Below, piece by piece: positions 44,777-57,780 of a stretch of 64,000 bases of DNA; the stretch's first letter is position 1, and every line of letters starts with the position of its first letter. This DNA comes from Hedera helix (Eukaryota > Streptophyta > Magnoliopsida > Apiales > Araliaceae). A model generated the notes under the pieces. That model was not told the DNA's origin, searched no databases, and worked only from the letters and a program-made list of their open reading frames with translations. The stretch spans positions 11,961,010-12,025,009 of the forward strand of contig OX359285.1 of the NCBI GenBank assembly GCA_947179155.2. The letters are read 5' to 3'. The position numbers and the translations under genes were made by a program.

Positions 44777-44795
44777 TGGCGCCGTTGCCGGGGAA
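44777..44795 (+). promoter_or_regulatory. Primer-binding site at the left end of the insertion
   Basis: TGGCGCCGTTGCCGGGGAA is identical over 18 bases to the Athila site at 7022. Here it touches copia RT sequence directly, where an LTR would be expected. Confidence 0.9.
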
Positions 44796-44886
44796 TGATT
44801 TTAATTTAATTTTGTGCTTTTATAATTATTTATTTTAGTAATTTTTCTTAGATTTTATGTTTCTAGTTTTTCATCATTTAATTTAG

Positions 44887-46040
44887 TTGTGCAGGTTCAG
44901 GATGGAATTCATACATGATTATGCTAATGAGGTAACTATTTCTTCTCTTGAGCAACAAATTAATGATCTAACTTCTCTTGTTTATCAAATGGTTGCAGGT
45001 AATGCACAACCAATGGAAGCTTGTAGGATTTGTGCGGTGGTAGGACATCCAACTAATATGTGCCCCATTCTTCAAGAGGAGTCCTATAAACAAGTTAATA
45101 CAACAAGTGGTTTCTCTAGTCAACCCCAATGGAAATATGATCCCTATTCAAACACATATAATTCGGGATGGAGGGATCATCCTAATTTTGGCTATAAGAA
45201 TCCACAAATGAATCCGTTTACAATTCAGAATTTCCCAAGTTATCAACAATACCTGCCACCATATCACCAACAACAACAAGGCTAATCATTTAATTCTGAT
45301 ATGTCTTTAGAGGATATGATTAAATTAATTGAAATTAATAATTTGTAATTTCAACAGGATACTTTACAATTTCAACAAGACATGAAAGCAAGTATTCAGG
45401 AAAATAATGCAATTATTCAGCATTTGGGTACTCCATTGGGACAAATCGCAATCGATCAATTGGAGGAGCAAAAGTCTGAGCAAGTACCTTCTCAAACGGT
45501 GAATAATCCAACGGAAAGTACAAGTGCACAAGTGTTAAGAAGTGATAACGATATAGAAGATCCAGAAAAGACAATACTTCCATCACCGCAGCAAACAGCA
45601 TCAATGAAGCGTACAGTGTTAATATATACAATGATGTTATTTTTTATGATGATATGCCTAAGGTGGCGGAAATTGTTGAGGAAATAAACAAGGAAAAGTT
45701 AGAGATTACAATTACCAACAATTTGGAGTTAGAGGAAGAAGAAGCAATTGAGCTGAAACGAGATTTGAAGGAGGATGAAGCTCCATTAAATTCTTTGCCA
45801 ATAATTTTTGATAATAATGCAATTATTTCCATTCCATTGCCTGTTACTCATAATAACTTTTCATCTTTTGTTTTGCAGGATCTCATTCCGAATATAACGA
45901 CTCTCTCCAATCATATGAAATATCTATTCGTTGGAGAGGGAGTAAAACGTTCATGTCACGTACAAGGGAGACTGAATCTACCAATGAAAAATAACGTGAT
46001 GGATGGGATACTCAAAATTAATGAAGTTGGAGTAACGTAG
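44887..46040 (+). pseudogene. Shortened Athila-type gag remnant
   Basis: Three open stretches with small breaks (44887-45285, 45382-45687, 45654-46040). The first holds a canonical zinc knuckle CRICAVVGHPTNMCP and the Athila-type tail QPQWKYDPYSNTYNSGWRDHPN. The usual capsid domain of about 200 residues ahead of the knuckle is missing: only some 50 residues precede it. The second stretch is a Gln/Glu-rich gag tail. The third is acidic and ends with a segment near 45950-46000 (HVQGRLNLPMKN) that might be the last codons of an integrase, because the same two-hairpin motif follows it as follows integrase at 12508; this is a weak inference. Protease, RT and most of integrase are absent. Confidence 0.65.
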
Positions 46041-46054
46041 TACTTTGGTCTACT

Positions 46055-46103
46055 GTCAAGCCAATGACAATAAACAAAGGCGCTGCTTGGGAGGCAACCC
46101 AAG
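46055..46103 (+). promoter_or_regulatory. Conserved two-hairpin motif (second copy)
   Basis: Hairpin 1 is GTCA-AGCCAA-TGAC (46055-46068). Hairpin 2 is CTTGGG-AGGCAA-CCCAAG (46086-46103), preceded by GGCGCT. It lies 15 bases after the stop of the gag-like frame, and corresponds to 12520-12565. Confidence 0.6.
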
Positions 46104-46788
46104 GGGAGTATAATTTTCTTTCGTTTTAATTTTTGCATTTATGTTTTAGTTATCTGTGCCTTTTTCTTTGCATTTTATTTTACATTTGGGACAATGTAAA
46201 TTTTAAGTGTAGGGGAAGAGGATTTTTATTATTTTTAGGTCATATTTTGAAAATTTTAAGAAATTTTAAAAATTTTGAAATTTTGAATTTTGTGGGTAAA
46301 TTCACTGCAAAACCTCACGAGACAAAACTCGTCCACTTGGGGTAACCTTGGGGTTTAAAGGCTTATTGCACATGCTAAGTGTAACTGTGTTTCTTACGAA
46401 AATGGGGTAGTTTTTTATTTTTAGGATGTGTCGCTTGAACAATGAGTTAATTGAATTTTAATTTTTAGTCAATGATAAAATTTTGATTTTTATAACTCTT
46501 GGAAAAATGATAAATTTTTTGCTTAGTCTGAATTTTGACTTATTGTTGATATTTACTTTGTTTGAGATCCTTTAAATTTTTATGCACTTATATACATTTG
46601 TTTGAACTAGTTTTAATGAAGAGAAAGTTTAAATGGTTAAATGCTTATGAAAGATATTTTTGAACTCTATATCTTATTTAATCATTATTTAAAGTGAAAT
46701 ATAAGGTAAAATATAATTTGGAAGAGATGATTTAGGTAATTTTTCTAGGATTATTATTGAAGGAAAAAGAAAAATCTTGTGGTGGATT

Positions 46789-46933
46789 GAGATGGAGCGT
46801 AAAACGCATTCACTCATAAACACATGCAGCGAGATGGAGCGTAAAACACACTCGTTGGGGAGATGGAGCATAAAATGCACTCACCGTGAAAAAAATGAAG
46901 AAAAAAATGGGATGGAGCATAAAATGCACCCAT
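46789..46933 (+). repeat. Minisatellite of GATGGAGCRT hairpins
   Basis: Four copies, starting about 46789, 46831, 46860 and 46909, of GAGATGGAGCGTAAAACGCA or variants. Copies 1, 3 and 4 keep a stem (GCGT/ACGC in copy 1, GCAT/ATGC in copies 3 and 4); copy 2 breaks it. One copy of the motif occurs in the Athila element at 14892. Confidence 0.7.
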
Positions 46934-47343
46934 TAAAAAAAATGAAAAAATATTTGGAAAAGTGATATGAATAATCCTAGTGTGTTTCATTGATTAAAAA
47001 TATTTTGATCTTCTGATTTATATTTGTTCGTATTAGCTGAAAGTGATGAAAAAAATAAGTATATTGAATTTTGTTGTATATCTTTTATAAGGTAATTAAT
47101 GACCGAAGTTTATCTAAGTTTTGATTAGTTTGATACATTTGGATTTACACACACACACAAAAGATCTTGAGCTGAGTAAGATTAATAAATATGTTAAAGT
47201 GTTGATCTTTGCATAATTTAAAAATTTTCTTTGAGTTATTATTTTAAAAATCTTTGAGACTAATGTTGAATTTATATTGATTTATTGTTCGAGTTAAGTA
47301 AGTTATTTGGTTATTAGTTTTAATTTTATAGTTTTTGTTCTTG

Positions 47344-47365
47344 TTTTGCTTGAGGACAAGCAAAA
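47344..47365 (+). other. Hairpin beside the polypurine tract
   Basis: Perfect inverted repeat with arms TTTTGCTTG and CAAGCAAAA around the loop AGGA, a few bases before the polypurine tract AAGTGTGGGGGTATT. The same hairpin core is at 15522-15535. Confidence 0.6.
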
Positions 47366-47369
47366 AGCT

Positions 47370-47384
47370 AAGTGTGGGGGTATT
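47370..47384 (+). promoter_or_regulatory. Polypurine tract of the Athila relative
   Basis: AAGTGTGGGGGTATT touches the LTR start TGATAGGG. Equivalent to 15544-15558 of the Athila element. Confidence 0.8.
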
Positions 47385-48806
47385 TGATAGGGTTAAATTA
47401 TATGATATTTTTGTTCCCTAATACTTAGTTTTTATATTTATTGTGTGCTTAAATGTTTAATTATTTAGCTTATTTTGGTTTTAATAGGTTTTATAGGGTT
47501 TTAGTTAATTTATGTTAATTTAGGTAATTTTATAGTATTTTTATATTTCTTTTTATTTATGTGTTTTTATTTATTTTTAGTGTTTTAGGTGTTTTATTTA
47601 TTATTATGTGTTTTTAGGATTTTTTTGTATTTTTATATTATTTTTAATTAATTTATATTTATTTTTGTAGGAAAAATAAAGCTAGGGGCAAATCTGTAAT
47701 TTCTGGAGAAGACGCGCCCACGCAATGCGCAAAAATGGATAAGCAGGCGAGGAGCAAAATGACACCGTTTGGCGGTTTAGTGGAAAGTGTCCGCGCAATG
47801 CGCGCGATGAGTGGAATAGTGGCAAGAAAAGAAACAAAACGACGTCGTTTAGATCCTTGTCCGCGCAATAATTATTTTAGTTTTCTTTTACTTTTATTTG
47901 TATTTTAAATCTTATTAGGGTTGAGAAAGTGTACTTCCTACTAGGGTTAGGAGGATTTTGAAGCCTATAAATAGAGGACTTGACACACAATGTAATATAC
48001 AACTTTTCTATTAGAAAATTTTTCTCTTTTATTATTTAGTATTCTTTACAATTATGAGTAGTTAATTTATTTTTCTTGGTTTATGTGATTGAAGCCATCA
48101 AGATTTATACACTATGAGATCTAATTTATTTTAATTGTTCAATTTATATTTTGAGTATTGAATATTTTCCTGTGTTTAATTTTATGATTGGTTTGTTTAA
48201 TTGCTAGGAGTGCTACTAGTTTATTATTCATATTAATCTATTGCTATTTGTGAAGCAACTAAGTTTAATAATTATTTTGCAGATCAAAAGATTATTTTAT
48301 CTTAGGAAGAATATTCATCTAAATTAAATACAAGCAAGTGTTTTGTGTTGTTTAGTTCAACGATCTCCCTAATTTTTTATGCTGGTATTAAATTAAATAT
48401 TTAGCAAGTGTCGGAGTTTGTTTATTAGTAAGGGTATTTAGACCAAGTGGCTCTACTTATCTAAAATTAAGGAGAGATGAGAAAAATTATTCCACCTGCG
48501 AGTAGTTCTTTCTACGGTGAATGTTTAAAATATGAATTGAGTTATTCGTGCATTAGTGATCATTTGTAAATTCTTGATGGTAAATTTTGACTTAAACTAA
48601 AGCTTTTTCTTCTTATTTATTTATTGCATATTTATTTTAGTTAATTTTATTTAAATTATTTCTTTAATTACAAAATCCCCCAATTTTTGTTTGCAAAAAC
48701 ATAAAAATTAAATTAATCATTCTCTGTGGGATCGACTCTTACTTGCACTACTACATTACTATTTTTTCAAAGTAAGATTTTATTTTTTGGTGCTTGCGAC
48801 ATCACA
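47385..48806 (+). repeat. LTR of the Athila relative, direct orientation
   Basis: Starts TGATAGGGTTAAATT and ends GCTTGCGACATCACA. It contains CpG-rich palindromes (ACGCAATGCGC, CCGCGCAATGCGCGCG, AAACGACGTCGTTT; 47710-47870) and TATA-like CCTATAAATAGAG at 47965. Compared with the inverted copy it lacks about 165 bp between the last palindrome and ATAATTATTTTAG. By-eye divergence between the two copies is several percent. Confidence 0.8.
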
Positions 48807-48816
48807 CCAAATTTTG

Positions 48817-50199
48817 ATAAATATGCAAGAAATAAATAAGAAGAAAAAGTCTTGGTTTAAGTTAACATCCACCATCAAGAATTTACAACTGATTACTGAT
48901 GCAAGAATAACTCAATTTATATTTTAAACATTCACCGTAGAAAGAACTACTCGCAGGAGGATAATTTTTCTCCTATCTCCTTAATTTTAGATAAGTAAAG
49001 CCAATTGGTTAAAATACCCTTACTAATAAACAATCTCCGGCACTTGCTAAAGATTTAATTTAATAGCAGCATAAAGAATTAGAGAGATCGTTGAACTAAA
49101 CAACACAAGCCACTTGTTTGCATTTAATTTAGATGAATATTCTTCCTAAGATAAAATAATCTTTTGATCTGCAAAACAATTATTAAACTTAGTTGTGTCA
49201 CCAACAGCAATAGATTAATATGAATAATAAACTAGTAGTACTCCTAGCAATTAAACAAATCAATCATCAAATTGAGCATAGAAGAGTATTCAATAATCAA
49301 AATATAAATTGAACAATTAAAATAAATTAGATCTCACAATGTATAAATTTTAATGGCTTCAATCACTTAAATCAAGAAAAATAAATTAACTACTCATAAT
49401 TGTAAAGAATACTAAATAATAAAAGAGAGAATTTTTCTAATAGAAAAGTTGTATGTTACATTGTGTGTCAAGCCCTCTATTTATAGGCTCCAAAATCCTC
49501 CAAACCTTAGTAGGAAGTACACTTTCCCAACCCTAATAGGATTTAAAATACAAATAAAAATAAAAGAAAACTAAAATAATTATTATCCTAACCCTAATTG
49601 GAATTAAAATCCAATTTGGAATCAAATTAATGCTCAATCCGCAAAATAATCCCATTTCTGTAATTAACGCGCAACCAGATAGCCCCTTCGCTACAGTACC
49701 AACACGCGGTCAACGCCAACCCACGCATTATGCGGACAGGGATCTAAACGACATCGTTTTGTTCCTTTTCTTGCCACTGTTCCGCTCATCGCACGCATTA
49801 CGCGGACGCTTTCCACTAAACCGCCAAACGGCGTCTTTTGTTCCTCGCCTACTTATCCATTTCCGCGCATTGCGTGGGCGTGTCTTCTCTAGAAATTACA
49901 GATTTGCCCCTAGCTTTATTTTTCTTACAAAAATAAATATAAATTAATTAAAAATAATATAAAAATACTAAAAATCCTAAAAACACATAATAATAAATAA
50001 AACACCTAAAACACTAAAAATAAATAAAAACACATAAATAAAAAGAAATATAAAATTACTATAAAATTACATAAATTAACTAAAACCCTATAAAACATAT
50101 TAAAACCAAAATAAGCTAAATAATTAAACATTTAAGCACGCAATAAATATAAAAACTAAGTATTAGGGAACAAAAATATCGTATAATTTAACCCTATCA
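48817..50199 (-). repeat. Inverted partial LTR of the Athila relative
   Basis: Reverse complement of 47385 to about 48650: runs from an internal LTR point (GCATATTTAT) to the LTR start, whose complement CCCTATCA forms the right edge of the insertion. It lacks the last 150 or so bases of the LTR. Between it and the direct LTR lies CCAAATTTTG, which looks like the short linker that normally separates an Athila LTR from the primer site. Confidence 0.8.
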
Positions 50200-52331
50200 G
50201 TTGTATCATAAATACATCCTCATCTAATGTCTTATTGAGGAAAGTCGTCTTGACGTCCATTTGTCAGATCTCATATTCATTATAAGCTGCAATCGCAAGA
50301 AAATTTTGAATGTACTTAAGCATAGCTACTGGTGAGAAAATTTTATCATAGTTAATTACTTACCTCTGTTTGAAACATTTTCCAACTAGTCAAGCCTTAT
50401 AGGTCTTTACTTTGTCGTCTGCTCCAGTCTTTCTCTTAAAGACCCATTTGCACCTAATGGGCTTTATGCCCTTAAGTGGAGTAACCAAAGTTCATACTTA
50501 GTTCTCATACATGGAGTCCATCTCGAATTTCATGGCTTTAAGCCATTTCTCTGAGTCTCTATAACTTATTGCCTCTTTGTATGTCAATGGGTCATCATCA
50601 TCTATGATGTGTATCTTCAGTACTCTTCCTCACATGCGAATAGGTTTTCGTTTAGTAGGTTCTTTTACTTTGTGAGGTTCCTTCGTTTGATCCGTAGTGT
50701 TTTGCGGTCCTTGAACTTCTTCAAGTTCTATCTTACTCACACTGACCCCTTCACGGATAAAGTCATTTTTCAAGAAGGTAGCATATTTGATAGAAAACAC
50801 ATTTTCACCAATAGGATGATAGAAGTAATATCTTAGACTTTCTTTAGAATATCCCATAAATTTACACTCGTCTGATCTTGTCTCTAGCATACCAATGTCA
50901 AACATTTTGACATAAGCTGGACATCTCCAAATCTTAACATGTTTAAGACTTGATTTTCTCTCTATCCATAACTCATAGAGAGTCTTAAGGACAGATTTTG
51001 AAGGTACCTTGTTAAGTAGGTATACAATCGTTTCTAGGGCATAACCCAAAAAGGAAATTGGAAGATTAGTAAAACTCAACATGGATCGAACCATATCCAA
51101 TAAGGTACGATTTCTCCTTTTAGATACACTATTCAACTGAGGCGTACCAGGAGGTATCCATTGTGAGATAATATCATTCTCTTTGAGATGATTGAGAAAC
51201 TCATTATTTAAGTATTTCCCTCCTCGATTTAATCGAATAATCTTAATACTTTTGCCCGTTTGTTTCTCTACTTCACTTCTGAATTCTTTGAATTTTTCAA
51301 ATGATTCGGATTTATATTTCATCAAATACATATATCCAAATCTAGAATAATCATATGTGAAAATGATAAAATACGAATACCCTCCTATAGTGTGTGTTGT
51401 CATAGGTCCACATATATCTGTGTGTACGAACTCTAACAACCCCGTAACTTTTTCTCCTTTTCCACTAAAAGGGGATTTAGCCATTTTATCCATGAGATAA
51501 GATTAACAAGTTGGACATAATTCCTAATCAGATAACTCTAAAATTCCATCTTCATGCAACTTGTTTAATCTTGTTTCATTAATATGACCGAGTCTACAGT
51601 GCCACATAAAGGTATGATTTACATCATCTTTTTTTTTTCTTAGTTTGTTCAATTTGTAAAATATTTTCATGCAAGTCAAGTATGTAAAGCCCATTTAGTA
51701 AATTACCAATACCAAATAAAACATTATCATTATAAATAGAACAACGGTTGTTCTTTATTATAATCTCAAAACCATCATTGTCCAACATTGGAATTAAAAT
51801 AATGTTTCTAATAAATACTAAAACATAATAACAATTATTTAAACTAATGGACTCACTCGTAGGCCACTAAACAATAAGTTTCTATTACTAATACAACAAC
51901 TTTTACTCAATTCCCCACATGTAGGACCACTTTCTCTTTGTTCAATTTTCTACTTCTGCTTAGTCCCTACACAGTATTATATATGTGAGAACCACAGTTG
52001 GTATCTAATACCCAAGTAGAACTTTGACTTACAGAAATATTTATTTCAATCATTAACAAACCTGAATCTGTAGTTGAAGTTTATCCAAGCTTTTTCTACT
52101 TAGCTACTGCAAGATACTCTTTGCAGTTTCTCTTTCAGTGACCTGGCTTATTGCAATGGAAGTAGATTCCTTTGTTGTCCAGTTTAGTTTTCTTATTATC
52201 CTTAGTCTTTCCATTACCTTTCACTTTCTTCTTCTTCTTTTTTGTTCAGAAGAACCCATGGGTCTCTTCCTCTTCTTGGAAGATTTATCTACTAACAACA
52301 CTTGTTCCTTCTTGAATGGCAAGTGACTCTC
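50200..52331 (-). pseudogene. pol: Copia gag zinc knuckle, integrase and N-terminal RT
   Basis: From 52331 down on the minus strand: SHLPFKKEQVLLVDKSSKKR, a zinc knuckle CNKPGH-stop-KRNC near 52100-52150, GAG-pre-integrase remains, then integrase LLEFVHTDICGPM, RLNRGGKYLN, a TPQLNSVSKRRNRTL stretch containing the region of the third acidic residue (altered here), and YALETIVYLLNKVPSKSV. The longest open part is 50630-51493. The frame continues to 50200 with RT sequence ending DVFMIQ, where the Athila relative interrupts. Numerous stops; non-functional. Confidence 0.85.
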
Positions 52332-55300
52332 TGTAACGCCCCTAAATCCGGGCACCTTGAACCTTAAACTTGGTATATCACGATACATCATCTCCATACA
52401 TGTTCTATAACTAATGCGAAATATCTAAACATAAATTGTTTATTTTAGAGTATTTTATAACATTTTTCAAGGTTTCTAACCTTAACTTACATATATACCT
52501 TTTGATTCACAAAAAGGTTTACATAATTAACTTACATCAAATAACTAATTAGTTATCATGCATAACACTATAATATTATCCTTTGCTTCTGTCTCCGTCT
52601 TTCCTCGAACATTTGTATTAATTTGAAATTTGTTATCATGATATAGCAAGGGTGAGCAACGACTTTGCTTAGTAAGTTTAAATACAATAAAGATATATCA
52701 TGATTGAAAGAAAGAATAAGCTTTCGAATTTTCAACAATATAATAATTATGAAAGAGTACGCATCATAATTTCAATAATTGAATGACTGAATCAATTAAT
52801 GACGAGTGTTAATAATGACCATGAACAAATTTAACTGAATCATATAGTAATGAAGGTGATCGACCTTTCATACCTGATGAACATATGCAACATGCACTAT
52901 GTGTGAATCAATAATTTAAAGAAGTGGAATAATTATAAAGAATTAAACCACTAGTATACTTGAAACATAACAACTTAAGTTTGAGTTAAGAGGAACTTGC
53001 TCAATAGAAATTTGAGTAAGGTTAGGGAACTTACATTGCTCATCGATTACTGCTACGCAATCTAATTTAACCTCTTATGAAAGACCTATCAGTTATAAGA
53101 TTGATCTTTCAATTAGCATATCTTATTATACCTCATAACATTACTTCTAATATTTAAACACATAATCAAATATTAGATAGCACCTTAACACCATACGTAT
53201 TCATAATTCTAAAACTAGCCCGCATCGAGTCTTTAACAGTGTTCTATATAGTACGTTGAGTGGTTTTTCACAACAACCAATAAACTAGTTTCTGTCTCGT
53301 CTACACTGTTTTCATGATGAGTTAGATTGGTTGCTAGTTCGTATATACCTCCGCTCCCTGAAGGAATCGTTTAACCCATATACTATACATCAACTATTAA
53401 AGAGTACGACTGTACCACTATTTTAACATAAATCTTATGAATTAACACCAAATCTTTCATTTTATAAGTTCTTCTTTATAATACAATAAGCCGAATACCA
53501 CAATCCAGTAAGTAAGATTCAAATCGTATTCCCCCTTTTTAACGTATTGAATTTCCAATTCAATATACTATTTAATATAGCCTATTGAATGTCCAATCAA
53601 TAACTTAATTCAGCTTTTAAAGTTTCAATTAATATTATTAATTATTTAATAATATTCAATTTCTTGCCTACTAATATTATTAATCATTAAATAATATTTT
53701 AAATCAATGATTTAATAACACTTTAATCTAAATATTATCAATCACTTAACAATATCTTAATCAAATATTATTAATATCTTAATAATATTTAAATCATTTA
53801 TTAAACCAATAAATAATTTATTTTAATTGTTTAATCTTCACTAATTCATTTATTTAATAACCATAAAAGGCCATAAACATAAAATCATCAAAAATGACTA
53901 AAATACCCTTCAAAAATCTGAATATAGCATATCTAGGGTTCTCAAGTCATAAAATCCTAGTTTTCAAATTTTCAACATCACATAATTAATGTAATACATT
54001 TATTCATAACTAGATCATTTACATTAAAAATACCAAATAACTTCCAAATTTTTTTATTTTCTGGTATTTGATATAATATGAATCCCTTATGAACATATAT
54101 TTTTCCTAGAATTTTTAAAATTTATTTACTATATTTAAATAGTCCAAAACTGCCAAATATTGCTACATTTATCATAAATCTAAACTTTGTCTGAAAATTC
54201 TGATATTTACGGGGTATGATTCTGTCATACAAATATACCTCTAGTAAAAAGTTCATAATTTTTAGAGTTACAAAACAATAGTTATTCGGGTGTACTTTTA
54301 AAAGGAATCATTTACCGTAAAATCAATATCTCTCATACAAGGCCAAAACTTCTCAAATTTTTACAAGACTCACATAACTTCTCATATTATCACTTAAAAT
54401 ATTTCCAAAATTTTTAGAATAAAATAAACTGATGAAACAGCCCCTAGAAACAGATAAGTAGTAAGCTTTTTCACCATTTCTTAAAAAATCTGGACTGTTT
54501 TCACTCCAATAGCTACCACGGTTTGTAAACTCAATATTTTTGAGTGATACCACTTGAGTTTACTAATTAACTTACATATCTAGTACCCCCCTTAGACGGA
54601 TTGTAAAAAGAATGTGTAGAATTTAAATGGTAGATTTTTAAAGTATTAGAAAGTTAGGGTTTTCTAACTTTTTCAAAATATAGTTTTTATTTCTTTCTCC
54701 TTGATTCAACTTTTGACACTCCAAAGGAATAGATCTAAACATATAACACTTATAAACATGTAGATCCAAAGTTTTGGAGTTCAAAATCATAACGACATGG
54801 TTCAAAATAACCAAAAATCAAATACATAAACAAAATTATAGTTAAAGGTTTTATACATTTTGTTGGACGATCTCTTCCTTCCAAAACCGTGACCCTGTAA
54901 TGACCGAGAAAATTACGAACCCAATTTTTTTTTTATTTAATTATATCCATAAGAAAATATGAGGTATGATGTATGTGTTTATGTGATAAGTTGTATGATG
55001 AGAGGTAATAAATTAGTTAATTAAATTAATTAACTAAAGAAGGAAAGAGATTTCAAGAGAAGCTTATGTGATGAAATCACAAAGCTTGAACGTTGGCCTT
55101 GTATGGCAATTAAGAAGATTTTTAATGAACGAGTTAATTACTTGTATGAATAATGCGAAAGAAGAAGCAAGTGAATTATTTGAGAAAATCCAATGTGAGA
55201 ATAATTGTTTGTGTACGATTAACTATATTATAAACCCAATTTGATGATAGGGGTTAGTGAATGAATTAATTTAATCAAGTCCAATGTACTTGTATTAATA

Positions 55301-55670
55301 TGTATTAGGGTATTATTAAAACAAACCCAAGAAATTGCAATTAATAGTGTTATTTAATTAAGGAGTCCAATGGACTTATAAATAGCAAATCTAATTGGAT
55401 TATAATTTAAATCCAAATGAGTTGTTAAACTAGGTCAATTAAGTTTACCTAGTAGCCCATGTAATTAATGTAATTACTAGTCCATGTAATTTATTAAATA
55501 AGCCCAATGCTTATTTTAATTAAAGGTAGCATAGTTATGTAAATGCTAGCCCAATGTGTGATATAAATTAAGCTCAAACAATTTAATTGAATGAGCCCAA
55601 TAGAACTTAATTCTAAGATCCAAAGTGGAGCCCAATAAGCTTTTATAGGTAAATATGTATACATATATTG

Positions 55671-55708
<38 letters not shown>

Positions 55709-56954
55709 ATACTTATATAATTATATAAGACTTAAAAATAAAGTCAAATTGGATAAATATTGGTCAATCCCGAATTTTGGGGCCCACATGGATATAAAGG
55801 TAGCTAGTTGGTTGATTTTGGAGTGTAAATTGGTGCAAGTAACCCCTAACCACCCTAGTCAATCAAAGGGTCAATCAAAAAGTGCATCAAGTGGTCATTC
55901 CATGCATAGTAAGCATGAATTAAGCTCCTAATTGACTAGCATTGGTTAATTAGTAGATGTTAAGCAAGTTTAGAGAGGTTCTATAAATAGCATGCTCCAC
56001 CCATTTGCTATGTTTGTTAGTCATTTTGTAAGAACTCAAAGAGAGAATAGAGAGAACATTCTAGAGAAAATAGAGAGAACTCTTGAGAGTTAGTTTTTCA
56101 CCAAGGAGATTGCTAGAGACTTATCAAGGAGGAGTCACCAACAAAGTCTGTAGCCAAGAGTAGAAGAACGTAAGGTTCAAAAGTGTTCTACCTCATCTTT
56201 ATTTCATTTTTGTAGGCTATATATGTTTTATATGGTCAAAATATATTTTTTAACCGATCAAAAGTGGTTTTGATGGTCTAGAAGTCTTAAGCTATGATAA
56301 ATTGGTAGATACATGGTTTGATATGCTTAAATCATGATTTGGTATATGAGAAATATATAAAAGTTGTAGAAATGTTCATAACACATTTTACCGGTAAAAC
56401 CCTAACGATACATGTTGTGTTTAAGGTTGTAGTTTGAAATATACAAGTTGAAAAATTAATTTCTATGGATAGAAAATTAGATCTATGAGTTTTAAAGAAA
56501 AGTCCAACTTGAAGTTTTCAAAAATATTGAATAACGAAGAAGTTATAGCTTTTACCGGAAATGATGTCGTTTTTAGACCCTAAATGGTTTGATCCGTAAT
56601 TTTCGTGTAAAACGTTTTCAAAAAGACGATCGAACCATGGAATATTGTAAAACAAGAAGTTAGAAACACATCAACACTGATTTGGTGTCATTTGGATGTG
56701 TAGATTTCATTTAATCAATGTTTGATCAAAGGGTATCAAAACTGTCAAAAATCAAAATTTTGGATAACATTCTGCCGGACAGCGCCGTCTTGCAGTATAA
56801 ACACTGCGCTGCGGCACAGTGCACTATTCCAGGAAAAAAATAAAAACCGAACCGGGTCGGGTCGGGTCCGTACGGATTCGAAAATGGAAAATGTCCCAAA
56901 AATTATTTTATTATTTTTGGACTTAATAAATATATTTTTAAATTGAATATAAGT

Positions 56955-57780
56955 GATTTAATAGATAAAAAGAGTTAAATATTATTAAAGGTTTAATAAT
57001 ATAATTAAATTAATAAAATATTATTATTAATATAATAATATTAGAAAATCATTAAAATATTATTAAATGTATAATAATATTATAAAGTGAATAAAATATT
57101 ATTAAAGAGTTAATAATATTAAATAAATAAAATATTATTAAAATGATTAATAATATTAGTTAATAAATAAAATATTATTAAAATGATTAATAATATTAAT
57201 AAAGAAATTAAATATTATTAAATGATTAATAATATTAGACACTTAATAAAATATTATTAAATAGTTAATAATATTAGATAATGAATAAAATATTATTAAA
57301 TGGCTAATAATATTAGTAAGTTAATAAAATATTATTAAATGATTAATAATATTAATAAATGATTAAAATATTATTAAATGGTTAATAATATTAGTAAGTT
57401 AATAAAATATTATTAAATGAGTAATAATATTAGATTATGAGTAAAATATTATTAAATGGTTAATAATATTAATGAATGATTAAAATATTATTAAATGGTT
57501 AATAGTATTAGTAAGTTAATAGAATATTATTAAATGGATAATAATATTAATGAGAGAAGAAGATATTATTAAAGATATTATTTGATAAATAATATTACTT
57601 GAAGGGTAAGACATTATTAACAATGTTAATATACGATGGAAAATATTATTAAATGACTAATAATATTAACTAAGGATAAAAATATTATTAAAGGATTAAT
57701 AATATTATTAAGTGAATAAAATATTATTAAATGGTTAATAATATTTATAATTGATTAAAATATTATTTGATAAATAATAT
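56955..57780. repeat. Tandem array of AT hairpins, second copy
   Basis: Some twenty imperfect units of 35-60 bp built on AATATTATTAA and TTAATAATATT arms with loops ATGA, ATGG or ATAG. It lies in the same position within the LTR as 40765-41400. Confidence 0.85.

Larger units (their letters stand above)
46104..47384 (+). other. Non-coding 3' region of the Athila relative
   Basis: No credible gene. It contains a polypurine-like AAGTGTAGGGGAAG near 46204, the four-copy hairpin minisatellite (46789-46933), and, near the end, the hairpin and polypurine tract next to the LTR. Rich in T runs. Confidence 0.6.
44777..50199 (+). mobile_element. Non-autonomous Athila relative with PBS end and inverted LTR
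   Basis: The insert starts exactly at TGGCGCCGTTGCCGGGGAA, the primer-binding site, with no LTR before it. Then come a shortened gag-like frame, a two-hairpin motif, long non-coding sequence, a polypurine tract and an LTR (47385-48806). A 10-base linker CCAAATTTTG follows, then an inverted LTR from an internal point to its TGATAGGG start (48817-50199). Flanking 5-mers are gctgt (44772-44776) and gttgt (50200-50204), one mismatch. Copia coding reads smoothly across the site once one copy is set aside. No pol genes are present, so proteins must come from a partner. Confidence 0.8.
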
